This document shows positions 9,068 to 18,652 of a stretch of DNA of 64,000 nt, in pieces (position 1 is the first letter of the stretch; each line of letters starts with the position of its first letter). This stretch comes from Pyrinomonadaceae bacterium (GTDB lineage Bacteria > Acidobacteriota > Blastocatellia > Pyrinomonadales > Pyrinomonadaceae): positions 96,194 to 160,193 of the forward strand of contig JAGOBH010000008.1 of assembly GCA_017983495.1 (NCBI GenBank), in the 5' to 3' direction. A program made the translations under genes and the position numbers. The notes beneath the pieces were generated by a model. The model made no database searches, was not told the origin of the DNA, and saw nothing but the letters and a program-made list of their open reading frames with translations.

Positions 9068-9868
9068 TCAAGCCTCAAGAAATTTTGTAACGATCTGATT
9101 AAATTCGCCTGCCTTTTCAACGAATGCCATGTGGCCGCTGCCGGCGATCAGAGCCAATTGAGCATTCGGAATGGCATCGGCCAAATTATGAGCATTTGCG
9201 GTCGGCACAACCGTGTCCTCGTCGCCGGTGATCACCAAGGCCGGGACCACTAGCGTTCCAAGTCGCGACTCGGCATCAAATGCAATTGCGGACTGGAGTT
9301 GACCGAGATATACGTCCTCAGGAACAACGTTTTCCTCGCGAAGCTGACAGAACCTCTCGACCACGTCCGCGTGCCGGTCGACATAGTCAGGTGAAAAGGC
9401 GATCGTTAGATACTGTCGTATCCGCTCGGGCGAATTCAGGCCATTGGTCGCAGCAAATGCTCCCAGAACTTTCATTGACGGAGATACGTGATTTGCACCG
9501 CCGAAACTTGTTGAAGCGAGCACGAGCTTGCGAGTTCGTTTCGGGAACATCATTGCAAATTCCTGAGCTACGAAACCGCCGAATGAAACTCCGAGAATGT
9601 GGGCGGCGTCGATACCGATCGAATCCAGCACCCGAGCGGCATCGTCGGCGATCAACTCAATTGACATCTGAACTCCCGGCGGAGCCTTTGATCGCGAAAC
9701 ACCCCGGGGGTCGAATGTAATGACCTGAAATGACGTAGAAAGCTCATCTATCTGCCATTCCCAAGTCCACATCCCGGACGCGAATCCGGGGATAAGAAGC
9801 AACGGAATACCACTGCCGGTTGATTCGCAATATAGCTGCAAGCCTTCCGTTTCGATCGTCCAGTTCAT
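9068..9868 (-). CDS. Alpha/beta hydrolase (3-oxoadipate enol-lactonase-like)
   Basis: A 266-residue cytoplasmic alpha/beta hydrolase: oxyanion loop LLIPGFASGMWTW, DPRGVSRSKAP, nucleophile elbow LGVSFGGFVAQ, acid in VITGDEDTVVPT and His in AGSGHMAFVEKA. The size and arrangement match lactonase/esterase members such as PcaD, but other ring-cleavage genes are missing, so the name is only a fold label. First gene of the acyl operon; its TGA precedes the KAS III start by one base. Confidence 0.88.
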   Translation of the reverse strand: MNWTIETEGLQLYCESTGSGIPLLLIPGFASGMWTWEWQIDELSTSFQVITFDPRGVSRSKAPPGVQMSIELIADDAARVLDSIGIDAAHILGVSFGGFVAQEFAMMFPKRTRKLVLASTSFGGANHVSPSMKVLGAFAATNGLNSPERIRQYLTIAFSPDYVDRHADVVERFCQLREENVVPEDVYLGQLQSAIAFDAESRLGTLVVPALVITGDEDTVVPTANAHNLADAIPNAQLALIAGSGHMAFVEKAGEFNQIVTKFLEA

Positions 9869-9897
9869 CTTAATTTCTAGTTATGTTCGGAGAAAAG

Positions 9898-9931
9898 TAA
9901 AGTGCGGCGGCGAGTCATACCCGCCGCCGCA
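9898..9931 (-). terminator. Rho-independent terminator after the Oar-like receptor gene
   Basis: Ten-base perfect stem TGCGGCGGCG / CGCCGCCGCA around a nine-base loop, just past the receptor TGA (9938). On the minus strand it is followed by ACTTTACTTTT. It separates the receptor from the acyl operon, whose first gene starts at 9868. Confidence 0.8.
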
Positions 9932-9937
9932 ATATCA

Positions 9938-12900
9938 TCAGAAGCTGAACTTGAACGCCAACTGTATGACGCGCGGACCGGCACTTGCTCGTTCGATCCG
10001 GCCGAAATTCGCGCCCGAAATGTTATTGTTCGGATTTGCGTAATTCACCCAGTTGAAAACGTTGAAGAACTCGGCTCTGAGTTCACCGCGATATCGTTCG
10101 CCAAACGGCATCATCTTGATGAACGAGATATCGACATTCTTCTGTCCCGGGCCGGTCATCACGTTTCTGAGCGAATTGCCGAATGGGCGGTTCGGGTCGA
10201 AACGCGGATTGTTGATCGAGGTATATGCACCGGTGCAGATCGACGTCGAAGCGACAACCTGCGGGCAAGACGGCACGAATGCGCTGGTGTTGAAATAGCC
10301 GTTCAAACGCGTGGCTGTGCTCCCGGTCGTGTACAGGTCTCCGTTGAATGCCTGGTTGTAGTTTGCCCGGCTGATCAGGCCTGTTCCGTTCGAGTTTTCG
10401 ATAGAGAAGGGAAGTCCGGTCTGGAAAACCGCAACACCCGCAACCTGCCAATCACCCAAGATCGCCTTTGCCGCACCGGACTTGAACTTAAAAGGCAAAT
10501 CATAAACGCCGCTGATGACGATTCTCTGTTCGCGGTTGAAATCCGAGCGGCCGCGATTGGTCCGCCAGTCGTACTGATCGCCCGGTACGTTGGTCAATTC
10601 GTTGAGGGCGGCCCCCGAGTAATAGTCGATACTTTTACCGAATGTGTAGGCAGCCAGGAACTGAAGGCCATTTGAAAAACGCCGAGTAAGCGATGCCTGC
10701 AGCGAATGATAAGTCGAGAGCGACGTTGTCTGCACCTGCTGGATGCCGCCTGTAACATTCTTGTTGCCGCTGATAATGGAGCTGGGCCCGAGCGGGTAAA
10801 AGAATGAGTTTGTCGTGCTGTTGTAGGTCGGCTGATTGAGCGTGATCACCTGCATGAGGTGTGTGCCCTTATTGCCGACGTAGCCTACGTCAAGCAGGTA
10901 ATTCTTGAACAACTGCCATTGGACGCCGATGTTGAACTGCTGGACATACGGTGTCTGAAGTTCCGGATCAACAAACACGCCGCTTACTGCCGCTCCCGTT
11001 GGTGTCGGAATGTTTCCGTTCAACGGAAAAGCCGAGGTCGGCGGAACCGGGAAGAACGGATTTGCGAAAGTTCTGAGGCCGGGAAACGCGATCGGTGACA
11101 CGACCGAAACGGGCAGTGTGAAGTACGGATAGTTAAACAGCTGAGTATTCGCATATCTCGTTGAGATACGGTCGTAGTAAACGCCATAACCACCACGTAC
11201 GACAAGGTTTAGGTCCTCATCGAGCATGTATGCAAAACCGACGCGAGGTGCAATGTTGTTCTTGTCGACCGGCACAAGCGTTTTCGTCACAGTGGGCACT
11301 CCGGGAATTCGTCCACCTTCGGCCTGTACTAAGCCGTTGGGTGGAGCGGCCGGCGACGCGGTCGTTCCGATCCTCAGTTGCGTCGGATCAATATTTACAA
11401 GCCGCCCTTCGGTATCCACCGGCAGGCCGTAAAAGTCGTATCTCACTCCAAGATTTACTGTAAGACGGTCGCTGATCCTCCAATCGTCCTGAACGAAGCC
11501 ACTCGCATCAGTAACGCGGAATGAGCGGTCAAACTCGCCCGATCCGATCAGCGAAAGGCCGTTGGTCAAGGTTGCAAAGGAAAGGCTTCCGCCGGTCAGG
11601 AAGTCTGAGAAACTTGCGAATAATAGTTGTCCGCGTGAGAACGCATTGAAGTAAAACTTGACGGTCGATCTACGGTACTCAGCACCGAAACGAAGTCGGT
11701 GCTTGCCGGTGGTCCACGAAAGCGTGTCGCCGAAGGTATAGCCGTTGATACGCGAAGACTGGTCGGCAAGTGTACCCGATCCAAAAAAGAAAGCCGAGTC
11801 GAGGCCCAGCACGCGGATCGTCGGTGCTCCCGGAAACTGACTCGCAAGCGGGCTGGTGATGCCGAGCGAAGCTGCTGTAAATGGTTCCTCAGGCACGCTG
11901 GTCACGCGTAATCGGTTAAACCCGAATCGAGCCTGATTAACGACGTTCGGCGAGAAAATGTAGGTGTCAGTTATTGAATAGAGTTTCTGCTTTATCGTGA
12001 GGTCGCCGCCGAATCCTATCAACTGTCGGTCGCCGTTTCCGAGACCGGCGAAATTATAATTTGCCTGAAATGTCGGGTTGTCCGCGACGAAGAATTTAGC
12101 TGAAAGATTGTGATTATCAGTGAACACAAAGTCGCCATTGATGTTGAATTGATTTTCACGAAAACGCGATACTCCCGACTGCGGCACCGTAGTGGCAGCA
12201 AACGGTGTGGAGGTCGAGGCGAATCCGGATGATGGGATCGCATATGCTCCGCCGGCCAGACGGGCATTCAATATATTCACCGCGACGGGATTGATATTTG
12301 CGACCGGGATACCGAATGTAGCGGCAAGGCCGGCTGCCGTGCGATTGTCATCACGAAGACCTGCAGGTACCGCGGGTGAAGTAAGGCTGTTGACCAGACT
12401 TACGCCATTCGTTTCGCGAGTTCCTTGATACGATCCAAAAAAGAAGACTCGATCTTTCACCACCGGGCCGCCGATCGTTCCGCCAAACTGATTGCGCGTT
12501 GCCACCGGACGTTCAAGTCCACGAGCCTTAATGAATGCTTCGTTGGCGTTAAGGGCCTTATTCCGAAGGAAATAGTAGGCGTTTCCGTGAAGGACGTTCG
12601 AACCGCCGCGTGTGATCGCCTCGATATTGCCGCCTGAATTACGGCCGGACGCCGCGTCATACATTGAGGTTTGAACAATAAACTCCTGAATGCTGTCAGT
12701 CGCGGGAACGGCAATATTTGGGGTCGAATTAGTACCGATCGAATTCGCGTCGACGCCGTTAATGCGAACACTGTTGCTCGTCGTTCTTTGTCCGTTGACG
12801 GTAATGGTCGCATCGCCGCGGCCAAGATCCGTACTATTGGACAACGAACTCTGAGCTCCAGGAGAAAGCGTCAAAAGCTGCTGAAAGTTTCTGGTAGGTA

Positions 12901-13330
12901 AGGGAATCTGGCGAAGCGTTTCACCCGAAACGGTCCTGCCATTTTGTGAGGACTCAACCTGAGCGACCGGAGCCTCGACATTTACGACGTTCTCGCCGCC
13001 GCTAATAGAAAGCTGTGAGTCAATTACCGTAGTTTGGGCTATATTGACGGTTGTCTCAGCTCGATACTTTTGAAATCCCTGGCCCGTGATCTCGATCGAG
13101 TAGTTGCCGGCCGGGAGCAACTGAAGCGAGTAGTTTCCTTCGCCGTCAGTAGTTGCTCCGCGAGTGAATCCGGTATTTAGATCCTTTACCTGCACGGTCG
13201 CCCCGGCGACAACAGCGCCGTTAGGGTCAGTTACCGTGCCGCTCAGTTGGCCAGTTCCGCCCTGACCGAAGACGGCGGCTGTAAAGAAGATGATCGTTAT
13301 TGTGATCTTCAAAAGTGTCATTTGATTCAT
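9938..13330 (-). CDS. Oar-like TonB-dependent receptor with carboxypeptidase-regulatory domain
   Basis: A 1130-residue outer-membrane protein: signal peptide (1-22), carboxypeptidase-regulatory-like beta-sandwich (about 25-105; LSGTVTDPNGAVVAGATVQV), plug domain (TITVNGQRTTSN, RINGVDAN) and a long barrel ending in Phe (LAFKFSF), the usual outer-membrane insertion signal. Such receptors are abundant in acidobacteria and are thought to take up oligosaccharides, peptides or other large substrates. No TonB box is obvious. The ATG has a strong GGAGG site eight bases upstream. A TetR gene lies directly upstream, and both leaders carry the same GAACGNCCGT motif. Confidence 0.92.
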   Translation of the reverse strand: MNQMTLLKITITIIFFTAAVFGQGGTGQLSGTVTDPNGAVVAGATVQVKDLNTGFTRGATTDGEGNYSLQLLPAGNYSIEITGQGFQKYRAETTVNIAQTTVIDSQLSISGGENVVNVEAPVAQVESSQNGRTVSGETLRQIPLPTRNFQQLLTLSPGAQSSLSNSTDLGRGDATITVNGQRTTSNSVRINGVDANSIGTNSTPNIAVPATDSIQEFIVQTSMYDAASGRNSGGNIEAITRGGSNVLHGNAYYFLRNKALNANEAFIKARGLERPVATRNQFGGTIGGPVVKDRVFFFGSYQGTRETNGVSLVNSLTSPAVPAGLRDDNRTAAGLAATFGIPVANINPVAVNILNARLAGGAYAIPSSGFASTSTPFAATTVPQSGVSRFRENQFNINGDFVFTDNHNLSAKFFVADNPTFQANYNFAGLGNGDRQLIGFGGDLTIKQKLYSITDTYIFSPNVVNQARFGFNRLRVTSVPEEPFTAASLGITSPLASQFPGAPTIRVLGLDSAFFFGSGTLADQSSRINGYTFGDTLSWTTGKHRLRFGAEYRRSTVKFYFNAFSRGQLLFASFSDFLTGGSLSFATLTNGLSLIGSGEFDRSFRVTDASGFVQDDWRISDRLTVNLGVRYDFYGLPVDTEGRLVNIDPTQLRIGTTASPAAPPNGLVQAEGGRIPGVPTVTKTLVPVDKNNIAPRVGFAYMLDEDLNLVVRGGYGVYYDRISTRYANTQLFNYPYFTLPVSVVSPIAFPGLRTFANPFFPVPPTSAFPLNGNIPTPTGAAVSGVFVDPELQTPYVQQFNIGVQWQLFKNYLLDVGYVGNKGTHLMQVITLNQPTYNSTTNSFFYPLGPSSIISGNKNVTGGIQQVQTTSLSTYHSLQASLTRRFSNGLQFLAAYTFGKSIDYYSGAALNELTNVPGDQYDWRTNRGRSDFNREQRIVISGVYDLPFKFKSGAAKAILGDWQVAGVAVFQTGLPFSIENSNGTGLISRANYNQAFNGDLYTTGSTATRLNGYFNTSAFVPSCPQVVASTSICTGAYTSINNPRFDPNRPFGNSLRNVMTGPGQKNVDISFIKMMPFGERYRGELRAEFFNVFNWVNYANPNNNISGANFGRIERASAGPRVIQLAFKFSF

Positions 13331-13350
13331 GTAAACCTCCAGAAAGAAAA

Positions 13351-13367
13351 TGAACGTCCGTTTTTTA
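13351..13367 (-). promoter_or_regulatory. Possible TetR operator in the receptor leader
   Basis: The plus strand reads GAACGTCCGTTTTTTAT, containing AACG-TC-CGTT, a short inverted repeat. A near copy (GAACGACCGTATTTTTAT) lies in front of the TetR gene at 14084-14101. Placement in both leaders suggests a shared operator, though part of the similarity is an AT tract. Confidence 0.45.
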
Positions 13368-13382
13368 TTTGTCTAAACTTAA

Positions 13383-13411
13383 AAGGTGAATCATTCAGCT
13401 TCAATTCACCT
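13383..13411 (-). other. Inverted repeat between tetR and receptor genes
   Basis: A nine-base arm AGGTGAATC-type hairpin: AAGGTGAAT and ATTCACCTT with a 12-base centre. It contains the TetR stop codon in one arm. The following T run is only four bases, so it could be a weak terminator or an attenuator rather than an operator. Confidence 0.45.
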
Positions 13412-14074
13412 TATTGCGTTTCTATTTACCGACCGTTTGAACTCCAAAAGCTTATCGTCGCTCAACGTGCCATATGCAAAGATCTTGGTTAGGCAATTGA
13501 GTGCCTGATCGTCGTCGAGGCCGAGGTGGCGATTTCCGCCAAAGAGTTTTTCGACCAGAAAGTAATTAAAAAATTGCATGTATGCCGCGGTAAAGACCAG
13601 GGCAGCGTCGACGCCGGTTCTGAGATCACCACGTTTTTCGGCTTCAATAAACTTTTCAGCAAATACGGTGCGAAACCTGTCGGTGATGCCGTCAAACATT
13701 TCGCGAAAGTGACGGTTCTGAAATTCCAAAACGTCTATGTACATCAAAAGCCAAAAATCGGAGTGTTGGTTAACCAATTGACCCACTAGTTCACCAAGCT
13801 TGCGCATATTGCCGGGCTCGAGCGGCTCGTCGATCTCGCTAAACATGGCACGAAGCTTTTCATCAATGACGGTCTGATACTTATCGATGATCGACTCAAA
13901 GATAGACTCTTTTGTCGGGTAATAATTGTAGAGATTACCCAGAGATACTTCAGCGTGCTTCGATATGTCACGCATTGAGGTAGCGTGAAAACCTTGCCTA
14001 ATAAACAATTCGCGAGCGGCGTCTTCGATCGTCTCCTTTCGTTCCTGAATGACGGCCTTGCTAAGTTTAGGCAT
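13406..14074 (-). CDS. TetR/AcrR family transcriptional regulator
   Basis: A 222-residue protein with the TetR N-terminal helix-turn-helix: IEDAARELFIRQGFHATSM, then DISKHAEVSLGNLYNYYPTK and ESIFESIIDKY. The C-terminal ligand domain is variable and contains several Phe/Leu-rich helices (FTAAYMQFFNYFLVEKLF), suggesting a hydrophobic ligand. It lies 76 bases upstream of the receptor on the same strand, so it probably controls the receptor and itself. Inducer unknown. Confidence 0.9.
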   Translation of the reverse strand: MPKLSKAVIQERKETIEDAARELFIRQGFHATSMRDISKHAEVSLGNLYNYYPTKESIFESIIDKYQTVIDEKLRAMFSEIDEPLEPGNMRKLGELVGQLVNQHSDFWLLMYIDVLEFQNRHFREMFDGITDRFRTVFAEKFIEAEKRGDLRTGVDAALVFTAAYMQFFNYFLVEKLFGGNRHLGLDDDQALNCLTKIFAYGTLSDDKLLEFKRSVNRNAIR

Positions 14075-14083
14075 AAATAAAAA

Positions 14084-14101
14084 CGAACGACCGTATTTTT
14101 A
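14084..14101 (-). promoter_or_regulatory. Possible TetR operator in its own leader
   Basis: GAACGACCGTATTTTTAT begins ten bases upstream of the tetR ATG. It matches the motif before the receptor start (13352-13367) in GAACGNCCGT and the following T-rich tract; the symmetric core here is ACG-AC-CGT on the plus strand. Autoregulation is inferred. Confidence 0.4.
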
Positions 14102-14139
14102 TATTTAAACGGATGCCGAGTCAAGCGGAAAATCAAATT

Positions 14140-15018
14140 TTATTCCGCGATGATCTCGCTGGTGTCTTCTGCCTCGTTACGCAGGTCATGCAGTACTGCG
14201 TTTATCGCGCCGCCGATCATGAGGACCACCGCGGTCAGATATAACCAGAGAAGGAGAATGATCACGGCACCGAGCGAGCCATAGGTTCTGTCGTAACTGT
14301 TGAAATAGTTTAGATAAAGCCTAAAACCGCCGGTCAGCAGGAGCCAGAGAACGATCGCCACCAGGGAGCCTGCGGTGATCCATATCCATTTGAATCTGCG
14401 AAAGTCTGGTAGAAAATTATAGATCACCTCGCATGCCAAAAGCATAACTAACAGGATCGAGATCCACTGGATCCCGACCAAAACAAGTGGTGATGTGATC
14501 GGCATTCCGACCCAATTAGTGCCGGCCTGCACTAGTTGCCAACCATAAAACATAATGGCAAGGCCGATAGCCGCAAGCACGGTGACGACTAGAGTAAGGA
14601 CAATGGACTGTGCCTTCGTCCAAAACCAGTTGCGGCGTTCGCGCAGTTCATATACTGAATTTAATGCCCCGCGGATCGCGTCAACGCCCGATGATGCCGA
14701 CCACAGTGTTGCGATGAGGCCGAGCGTTAGTTTGCCACTCGAACTGTTCGCGGCGACCTCTTCGACCGTATTTCGGACCAGTACGAACACCGACGTCGGC
14801 ATTATCTGCTGCAAATAATTATAGAGTTCGCTCTTCAGTGCATCGGTGGTCTCAAGGACGAGGCCGAACAAACTGACCAGGAAGAATATGAAAGGGAAGA
14901 GGGCGAACGAAAAATAGAAGGCGGCCTGTGCCGCCCTATTGAACAGGTCCGAATCGTCGGCCTTTTTATAAAGCCGTTTCGAAAAAGCGACCCAATCGAA
15001 TTCTATTGCCGCAAGCAT
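14140..15018 (-). CDS. YihY/BrkB family inner-membrane protein
   Basis: A 292-residue integral membrane protein with about six hydrophobic segments and the family pattern: an amphipathic N-terminus (DWVAFSKRLYKKADDSDLF), AAQAAFYFSFALFPFIFF, a TLGLIATLWSASSGVDAIRGALN stretch, and YNFLPDFRRFKWIW near the last helices. It was once called ribonuclease BN; that activity belongs to another gene and the true role is unresolved. The C-terminal tail is acidic. It is followed within 40 bases by TetR on the same strand. Confidence 0.88.
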   Translation of the reverse strand: MLAAIEFDWVAFSKRLYKKADDSDLFNRAAQAAFYFSFALFPFIFFLVSLFGLVLETTDALKSELYNYLQQIMPTSVFVLVRNTVEEVAANSSSGKLTLGLIATLWSASSGVDAIRGALNSVYELRERRNWFWTKAQSIVLTLVVTVLAAIGLAIMFYGWQLVQAGTNWVGMPITSPLVLVGIQWISILLVMLLACEVIYNFLPDFRRFKWIWITAGSLVAIVLWLLLTGGFRLYLNYFNSYDRTYGSLGAVIILLLWLYLTAVVLMIGGAINAVLHDLRNEAEDTSEIIAE

Positions 15019-15024
15019 CTTGTT

Positions 15025-15612
15025 TTACCCGCGACTTCGTTCAAGCAAGGTCATTGTCAGGACGGACAGCAGGACTATGGCTTCTTCTTCGGCCGGAATT
15101 TGCACCACCGGTTCGAGCTCAAAGATGCCTTCCATGAAAGCTGGCTGTTTGGCAAGTCGGGCCACATGGGTGCCATCCACTCGCGAGACGATATACGCAG
15201 GATTAAAAAAGTAGCCGGTAAACATACCAAGTATCGGTACTTCACCTACCACGGTATCGACGACCTTTACCCAGCCGTTCTCCTCTCGTATCTCCATGAT
15301 CTGATTTTCGTTCTCATCGAAGATAAGATAATGAGCTTTAAATATCGACCGCATACCTTTTCTACTAATCGACCCAACGCCGCGGCCCTGAGCATCGGTG
15401 AAAGTGTATTTGGCTGAAAAATCAATGATCCGGTCTGCCTTGATCTTGTAAAGGTGCTGCGTCTGTTGTTCGTCTGCGAAAACGTTAATGTCCTCTTTGA
15501 GCTTGAACAGTTTCTGCTTGACGTAGCCGATGAGATGGCCATTGGCGTCGCGAACGTAGATCTGGCTGGCGATGGCCAACAGCTTAAATGACAGTTTTAT
15601 CGGATAATTCAT
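15025..15612 (-). CDS. LURP-one-related (tubby C-terminal-like) protein
   Basis: A 195-residue protein with a beta-rich pattern of the LURP-one/scramblase-like superfamily: short strands such as YVRDANGHLIGYVKQKLF, FTDAQGRGVGSISRKG, AHYLIFDENENQIMEIREEN and a C-terminal hydrophobic helix (EAIVLLSVLTMTLLE). Bacterial members have no settled function; membrane-associated roles are suspected. It ends six bases before the YihY start on the same strand, so the two are probably co-transcribed. Family assignment is by overall pattern. Confidence 0.7.
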   Translation of the reverse strand: MNYPIKLSFKLLAIASQIYVRDANGHLIGYVKQKLFKLKEDINVFADEQQTQHLYKIKADRIIDFSAKYTFTDAQGRGVGSISRKGMRSIFKAHYLIFDENENQIMEIREENGWVKVVDTVVGEVPILGMFTGYFFNPAYIVSRVDGTHVARLAKQPAFMEGIFELEPVVQIPAEEEAIVLLSVLTMTLLERSRG

Positions 15613-15640
15613 TCCACTCGCCTCCGTAATTCTTTATATC

Positions 15641-15665
15641 GATCCCGACAAATGAGGTCGGGATC
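15641..15665. repeat. Intercistronic hairpin after alr
   Basis: Perfect nine-base inverted repeat GATCCCGAC / GTCGGGATC with a seven-base loop, three bases beyond the alr stop. There is no T run on either strand, so it looks more like a REP-type or processing hairpin than a terminator. Confidence 0.6.
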
Positions 15666-15668
15666 AAC

Positions 15669-16814
15669 CTAGGACACATCCACGAATCTTCGTTCGACAC
15701 GAGGACCGATCCCGCATGTGATCTCATAGGATATCGTATCGACAATTCCCGCCAAGTCTTCAGCGAGAATAGCACAATTATCAGATTTTCCAATTAGGAC
15801 CACTTTGCTACCAACTTCGACCTCCGGGATGTCGGTCACATCGATTATCGTCCAATCCATCGAGATCTTGCCGATGATCGGCGCGTAGCGATCATTTACG
15901 ATAACAGCCCCAACGTTTGATAACTTTCGCGAATAGCCGTCTGCATATCCAATTGGGATCGAGGCGATCAATGACTTTCGCTCCGCGGTAAAAGATCGAC
16001 CATATCCGATCGTCTCGCCAGGATCTACTGACTTGAGGTGGGATATTTCGGAGAAAAGTGAGATCACAGGTTTCAATTCCGGAGTCGGGATGCCCTTAGG
16101 AAGAACGTCTCCACCCAAGCCGTAAAGGACTCCGCCAAGTCTCACCATATTACCCCGTGTTTCGGGATATGCTATCGATGCCGGAGAATTGGCAAGATCG
16201 ATCAAGTCTGGTGAGTGTCCATGCCGACGAAGTGCCTCGAGAGCGCTATATAGGGCGGTCTTCTGATGGTCGGTAAAATCGCCCTGCTCAAGATCGTCGG
16301 CGGCCGCAAAATGCGTCATTACGCCCGCGAGTCGGATATGTGTAAACTGCGCAAGTTTACGAGCGAATATCTCCACGTCTTCAGGCCGGACTCCTAGACG
16401 CCCCATCCCCGTGTCGATCTTCAGATGGTAAGGATGAGTAACGCTCAGCTTACTTGCCGCGTGCTCAAGCAAAGTAGCCTGATCCAGTCGGAATATTACC
16501 GGCGTCAGATCGTGCTCGAGTAATTCAGCTTCCTGTCCGGGCCAAAAACTGCCAAGTATTAGGATCGGAAGCGTGATGCCCGCGTTCCTTAGCTCAATTG
16601 CCTCTTCAACGATCGCGACGCCAAGCCAATCGGCACCCAGTCCTGCAAGGACCCTGGAGCACTCGACGGCTCCATGCCCGTAGGCATTGGCCTTAACAAC
16701 CGCCAGATATTTTACAGAATCTCCGACGAAAGCCTTTACGGAAGTAAAATTATCCGCCAGGGCATTGAGGTCGATCTGAGCGAAAGTGGGGCGATGTTGC
16801 CTGTTCTTGGTCAT
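15669..16814 (-). CDS. alr: Alanine racemase
   Basis: PLP-dependent fold III enzyme of 381 residues converting L- to D-alanine for peptidoglycan. The PLP lysine is in VVKANAYGHG. The opposite-face catalytic Tyr is in IPIGYADGYSRKLS. The motifs KIDTGMGRLGVRPED, GEVMTHF-like GVMTHFAAAD and the C-terminal GKISMDWTIIDVTD are also standard. The start is ATG, followed by the conserved FAQIDLNALADNF. It lies 99 bases behind the acyl-CoA carboxylase gene on the same strand. Confidence 0.95.
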   Translation of the reverse strand: MTKNRQHRPTFAQIDLNALADNFTSVKAFVGDSVKYLAVVKANAYGHGAVECSRVLAGLGADWLGVAIVEEAIELRNAGITLPILILGSFWPGQEAELLEHDLTPVIFRLDQATLLEHAASKLSVTHPYHLKIDTGMGRLGVRPEDVEIFARKLAQFTHIRLAGVMTHFAAADDLEQGDFTDHQKTALYSALEALRRHGHSPDLIDLANSPASIAYPETRGNMVRLGGVLYGLGGDVLPKGIPTPELKPVISLFSEISHLKSVDPGETIGYGRSFTAERKSLIASIPIGYADGYSRKLSNVGAVIVNDRYAPIIGKISMDWTIIDVTDIPEVEVGSKVVLIGKSDNCAILAEDLAGIVDTISYEITCGIGPRVERRFVDVS

Positions 16815-16850
16815 TGTTGGATCGACTGCACGCTAGGGTCGCAATAGTAA

Positions 16851-16877
16851 GGTCGTCGTCACAGAATCGAGACGACC
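16851..16877. repeat. Hairpin between pccB-like gene and alr
   Basis: Inverted repeat GGTCGTC / GACGACC with a 13-base centre in the 99-base gap. It lacks a T run and could be an attenuator or a chance structure. Confidence 0.3.
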
Positions 16878-16913
16878 ACGTTATCATCGATAGAGCAAAA
16901 ACAAGTTGGTCGC

Positions 16914-18470
16914 TTACAACGGAATATTGCCGTGCTTCCTTGGCGGATTGCTATCGCGTTTTCCTCTCAGTAATGTCAGTGCCCGGATCAGCTTTGGCCT
17001 TGTGAATCTAGGTTCTATGACCTCATCGATGAAGCCGTGTTCAGCAGCTACATATGGATTTGCAAATTTATCCTCAAATTCAGCGATCTTACCCTTTCGG
17101 TAAGCCTCGTCGTTGTCGGCAATCTCACGTTTGAAAAGCACGCCTACGGCACCTTCGGCTCCCATCACCGCGATCTCCGCAGTTGGGTAGGCAAAGTTTA
17201 TGTCGGTCCGAATATGTTTGGAAGCCATAACGCAATAGGCACCGCCATAGGCCTTGCGGGTAATGACAGTTATCTTTGGAACAGTTGCCTCTGCAAATGC
17301 ATAGAGCAGTTTTGCTCCGTGGCGAATGATGCCGAAATGCTCCTGGTTCACGCCCGGCAAGAAACCGGGTACGTCCTCAAACGTGATCAACGGAATATTA
17401 AAACAATCACAAAAACGCACAAATCGAGCCGCTTTGACCGATGCGTCGATGTCCAAAACGCCGGCCAGAAAAGCCGGTTGATTCGCCACGATCCCGACAG
17501 ACATACCGCCGAGCCTTGCAAAACCGATCACGATATTTGGTGCGTGATGTTCCTGAACCTCGAAAAAGTAATTCTCATCGACGACGTTATTTATGATATC
17601 GCGAATGTCATACGGCTGATTTGATGATTCGGGGACCATCGAATCTAGTTTCTCATCAGCACGGTCGACGGGGTCAGTAGTCGGAACGAATGGAGGATCA
17701 TCGACGTTATTGGAGGGCATGAATGACAACAATTGCCGGGTAATTCTCAAAGCATCTTCATCGGAATCCGCGGCAAAATGAGCCACGCCCGATTTGACGT
17801 TGTGTGTCATCGCACCGCCAAGTTCATCCTTGGTGACATCCTCATGTGTAACCGTTTTTATAACATCAGGGCCTGTGATGAACATGTACGATGTTTCCTT
17901 GACCATTACATTGAAATCGGTGATTGCCGGTGAATACACCGCTCCGCCCGCACAAGGACCCATAATGCAGCTGATCTGCGGCACGACACCGCTGGCGAGC
18001 GTATTTCGCAAAAAGATATCCGCGTAGCCGCCCAGGCTGACGACACCTTCCTGAATGCGAGCTCCACCCGAATCATTCAGCCCCACCACCGGAGCCCCCG
18101 TTTTCATTGCGAGATCCATAACCTTACAGATCTTTTTCGCGTGCGTTTCCGATAGAGAGCCGCCGAACACGGTAAAATCCTGGGCAAAAACAAATACCGC
18201 CCGGCCGTCAACAAGACCGTGTCCGGTGATCACACCGTCGCCAAGATAATGCTGTTCGTCGAGTCCAAAATCCTTTGATCGATGTACTACGAATTTATCG
18301 AATTCCTCGAAAGTCCCATCATCGAGGAAAAACTCGATCCGTTCACGCGCGGTCATTTTTCCGCTGGCTTTTTGTTTTTCCAGGCGTTTTGCTCCGCCGC
18401 CCTGCTCGGCGGCTATCGATCGTTCTCGCAAAAGCTCGACTCTATTTGAGGTCTTTGTTTCAGGCTTCAT
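16914..18470 (-). CDS. Acyl-CoA carboxylase carboxyltransferase (beta) subunit
   Basis: A 518-residue carboxyltransferase of the propionyl/methylmalonyl-CoA type, with paired crotonase-like halves. Motifs are [21 protein letters not shown] near the N-terminus, [32 protein letters not shown] (oxyanion glycines), [20 protein letters not shown] and [12 protein letters not shown]. It moves carboxyl from biotin-carrier protein to acyl-CoA. The biotin carboxylase and carrier subunits are not in the window. Substrate (propionyl or acetyl) is not decided here. Confidence 0.93.
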   Translation of the reverse strand: MKPETKTSNRVELLRERSIAAEQGGGAKRLEKQKASGKMTARERIEFFLDDGTFEEFDKFVVHRSKDFGLDEQHYLGDGVITGHGLVDGRAVFVFAQDFTVFGGSLSETHAKKICKVMDLAMKTGAPVVGLNDSGGARIQEGVVSLGGYADIFLRNTLASGVVPQISCIMGPCAGGAVYSPAITDFNVMVKETSYMFITGPDVIKTVTHEDVTKDELGGAMTHNVKSGVAHFAADSDEDALRITRQLLSFMPSNNVDDPPFVPTTDPVDRADEKLDSMVPESSNQPYDIRDIINNVVDENYFFEVQEHHAPNIVIGFARLGGMSVGIVANQPAFLAGVLDIDASVKAARFVRFCDCFNIPLITFEDVPGFLPGVNQEHFGIIRHGAKLLYAFAEATVPKITVITRKAYGGAYCVMASKHIRTDINFAYPTAEIAVMGAEGAVGVLFKREIADNDEAYRKGKIAEFEDKFANPYVAAEHGFIDEVIEPRFTRPKLIRALTLLRGKRDSNPPRKHGNIPL

Positions 18471-18652
18471 AAGCGATTAGTGTAGCGATTTTTAGGTTGA
18501 TTCTCAAAGCCGTTTAACTATCGACTGCCAAGAAGATCGGAGTATTTTTCTATCGATCAATGCCGGCATCTACAGAACGGCCAAAGGCAACCTAATAGTC
18601 ATGCCGCCACTGTTTTCAAATCTCGCCTAATCTGTTACAAATAGACTGACAA

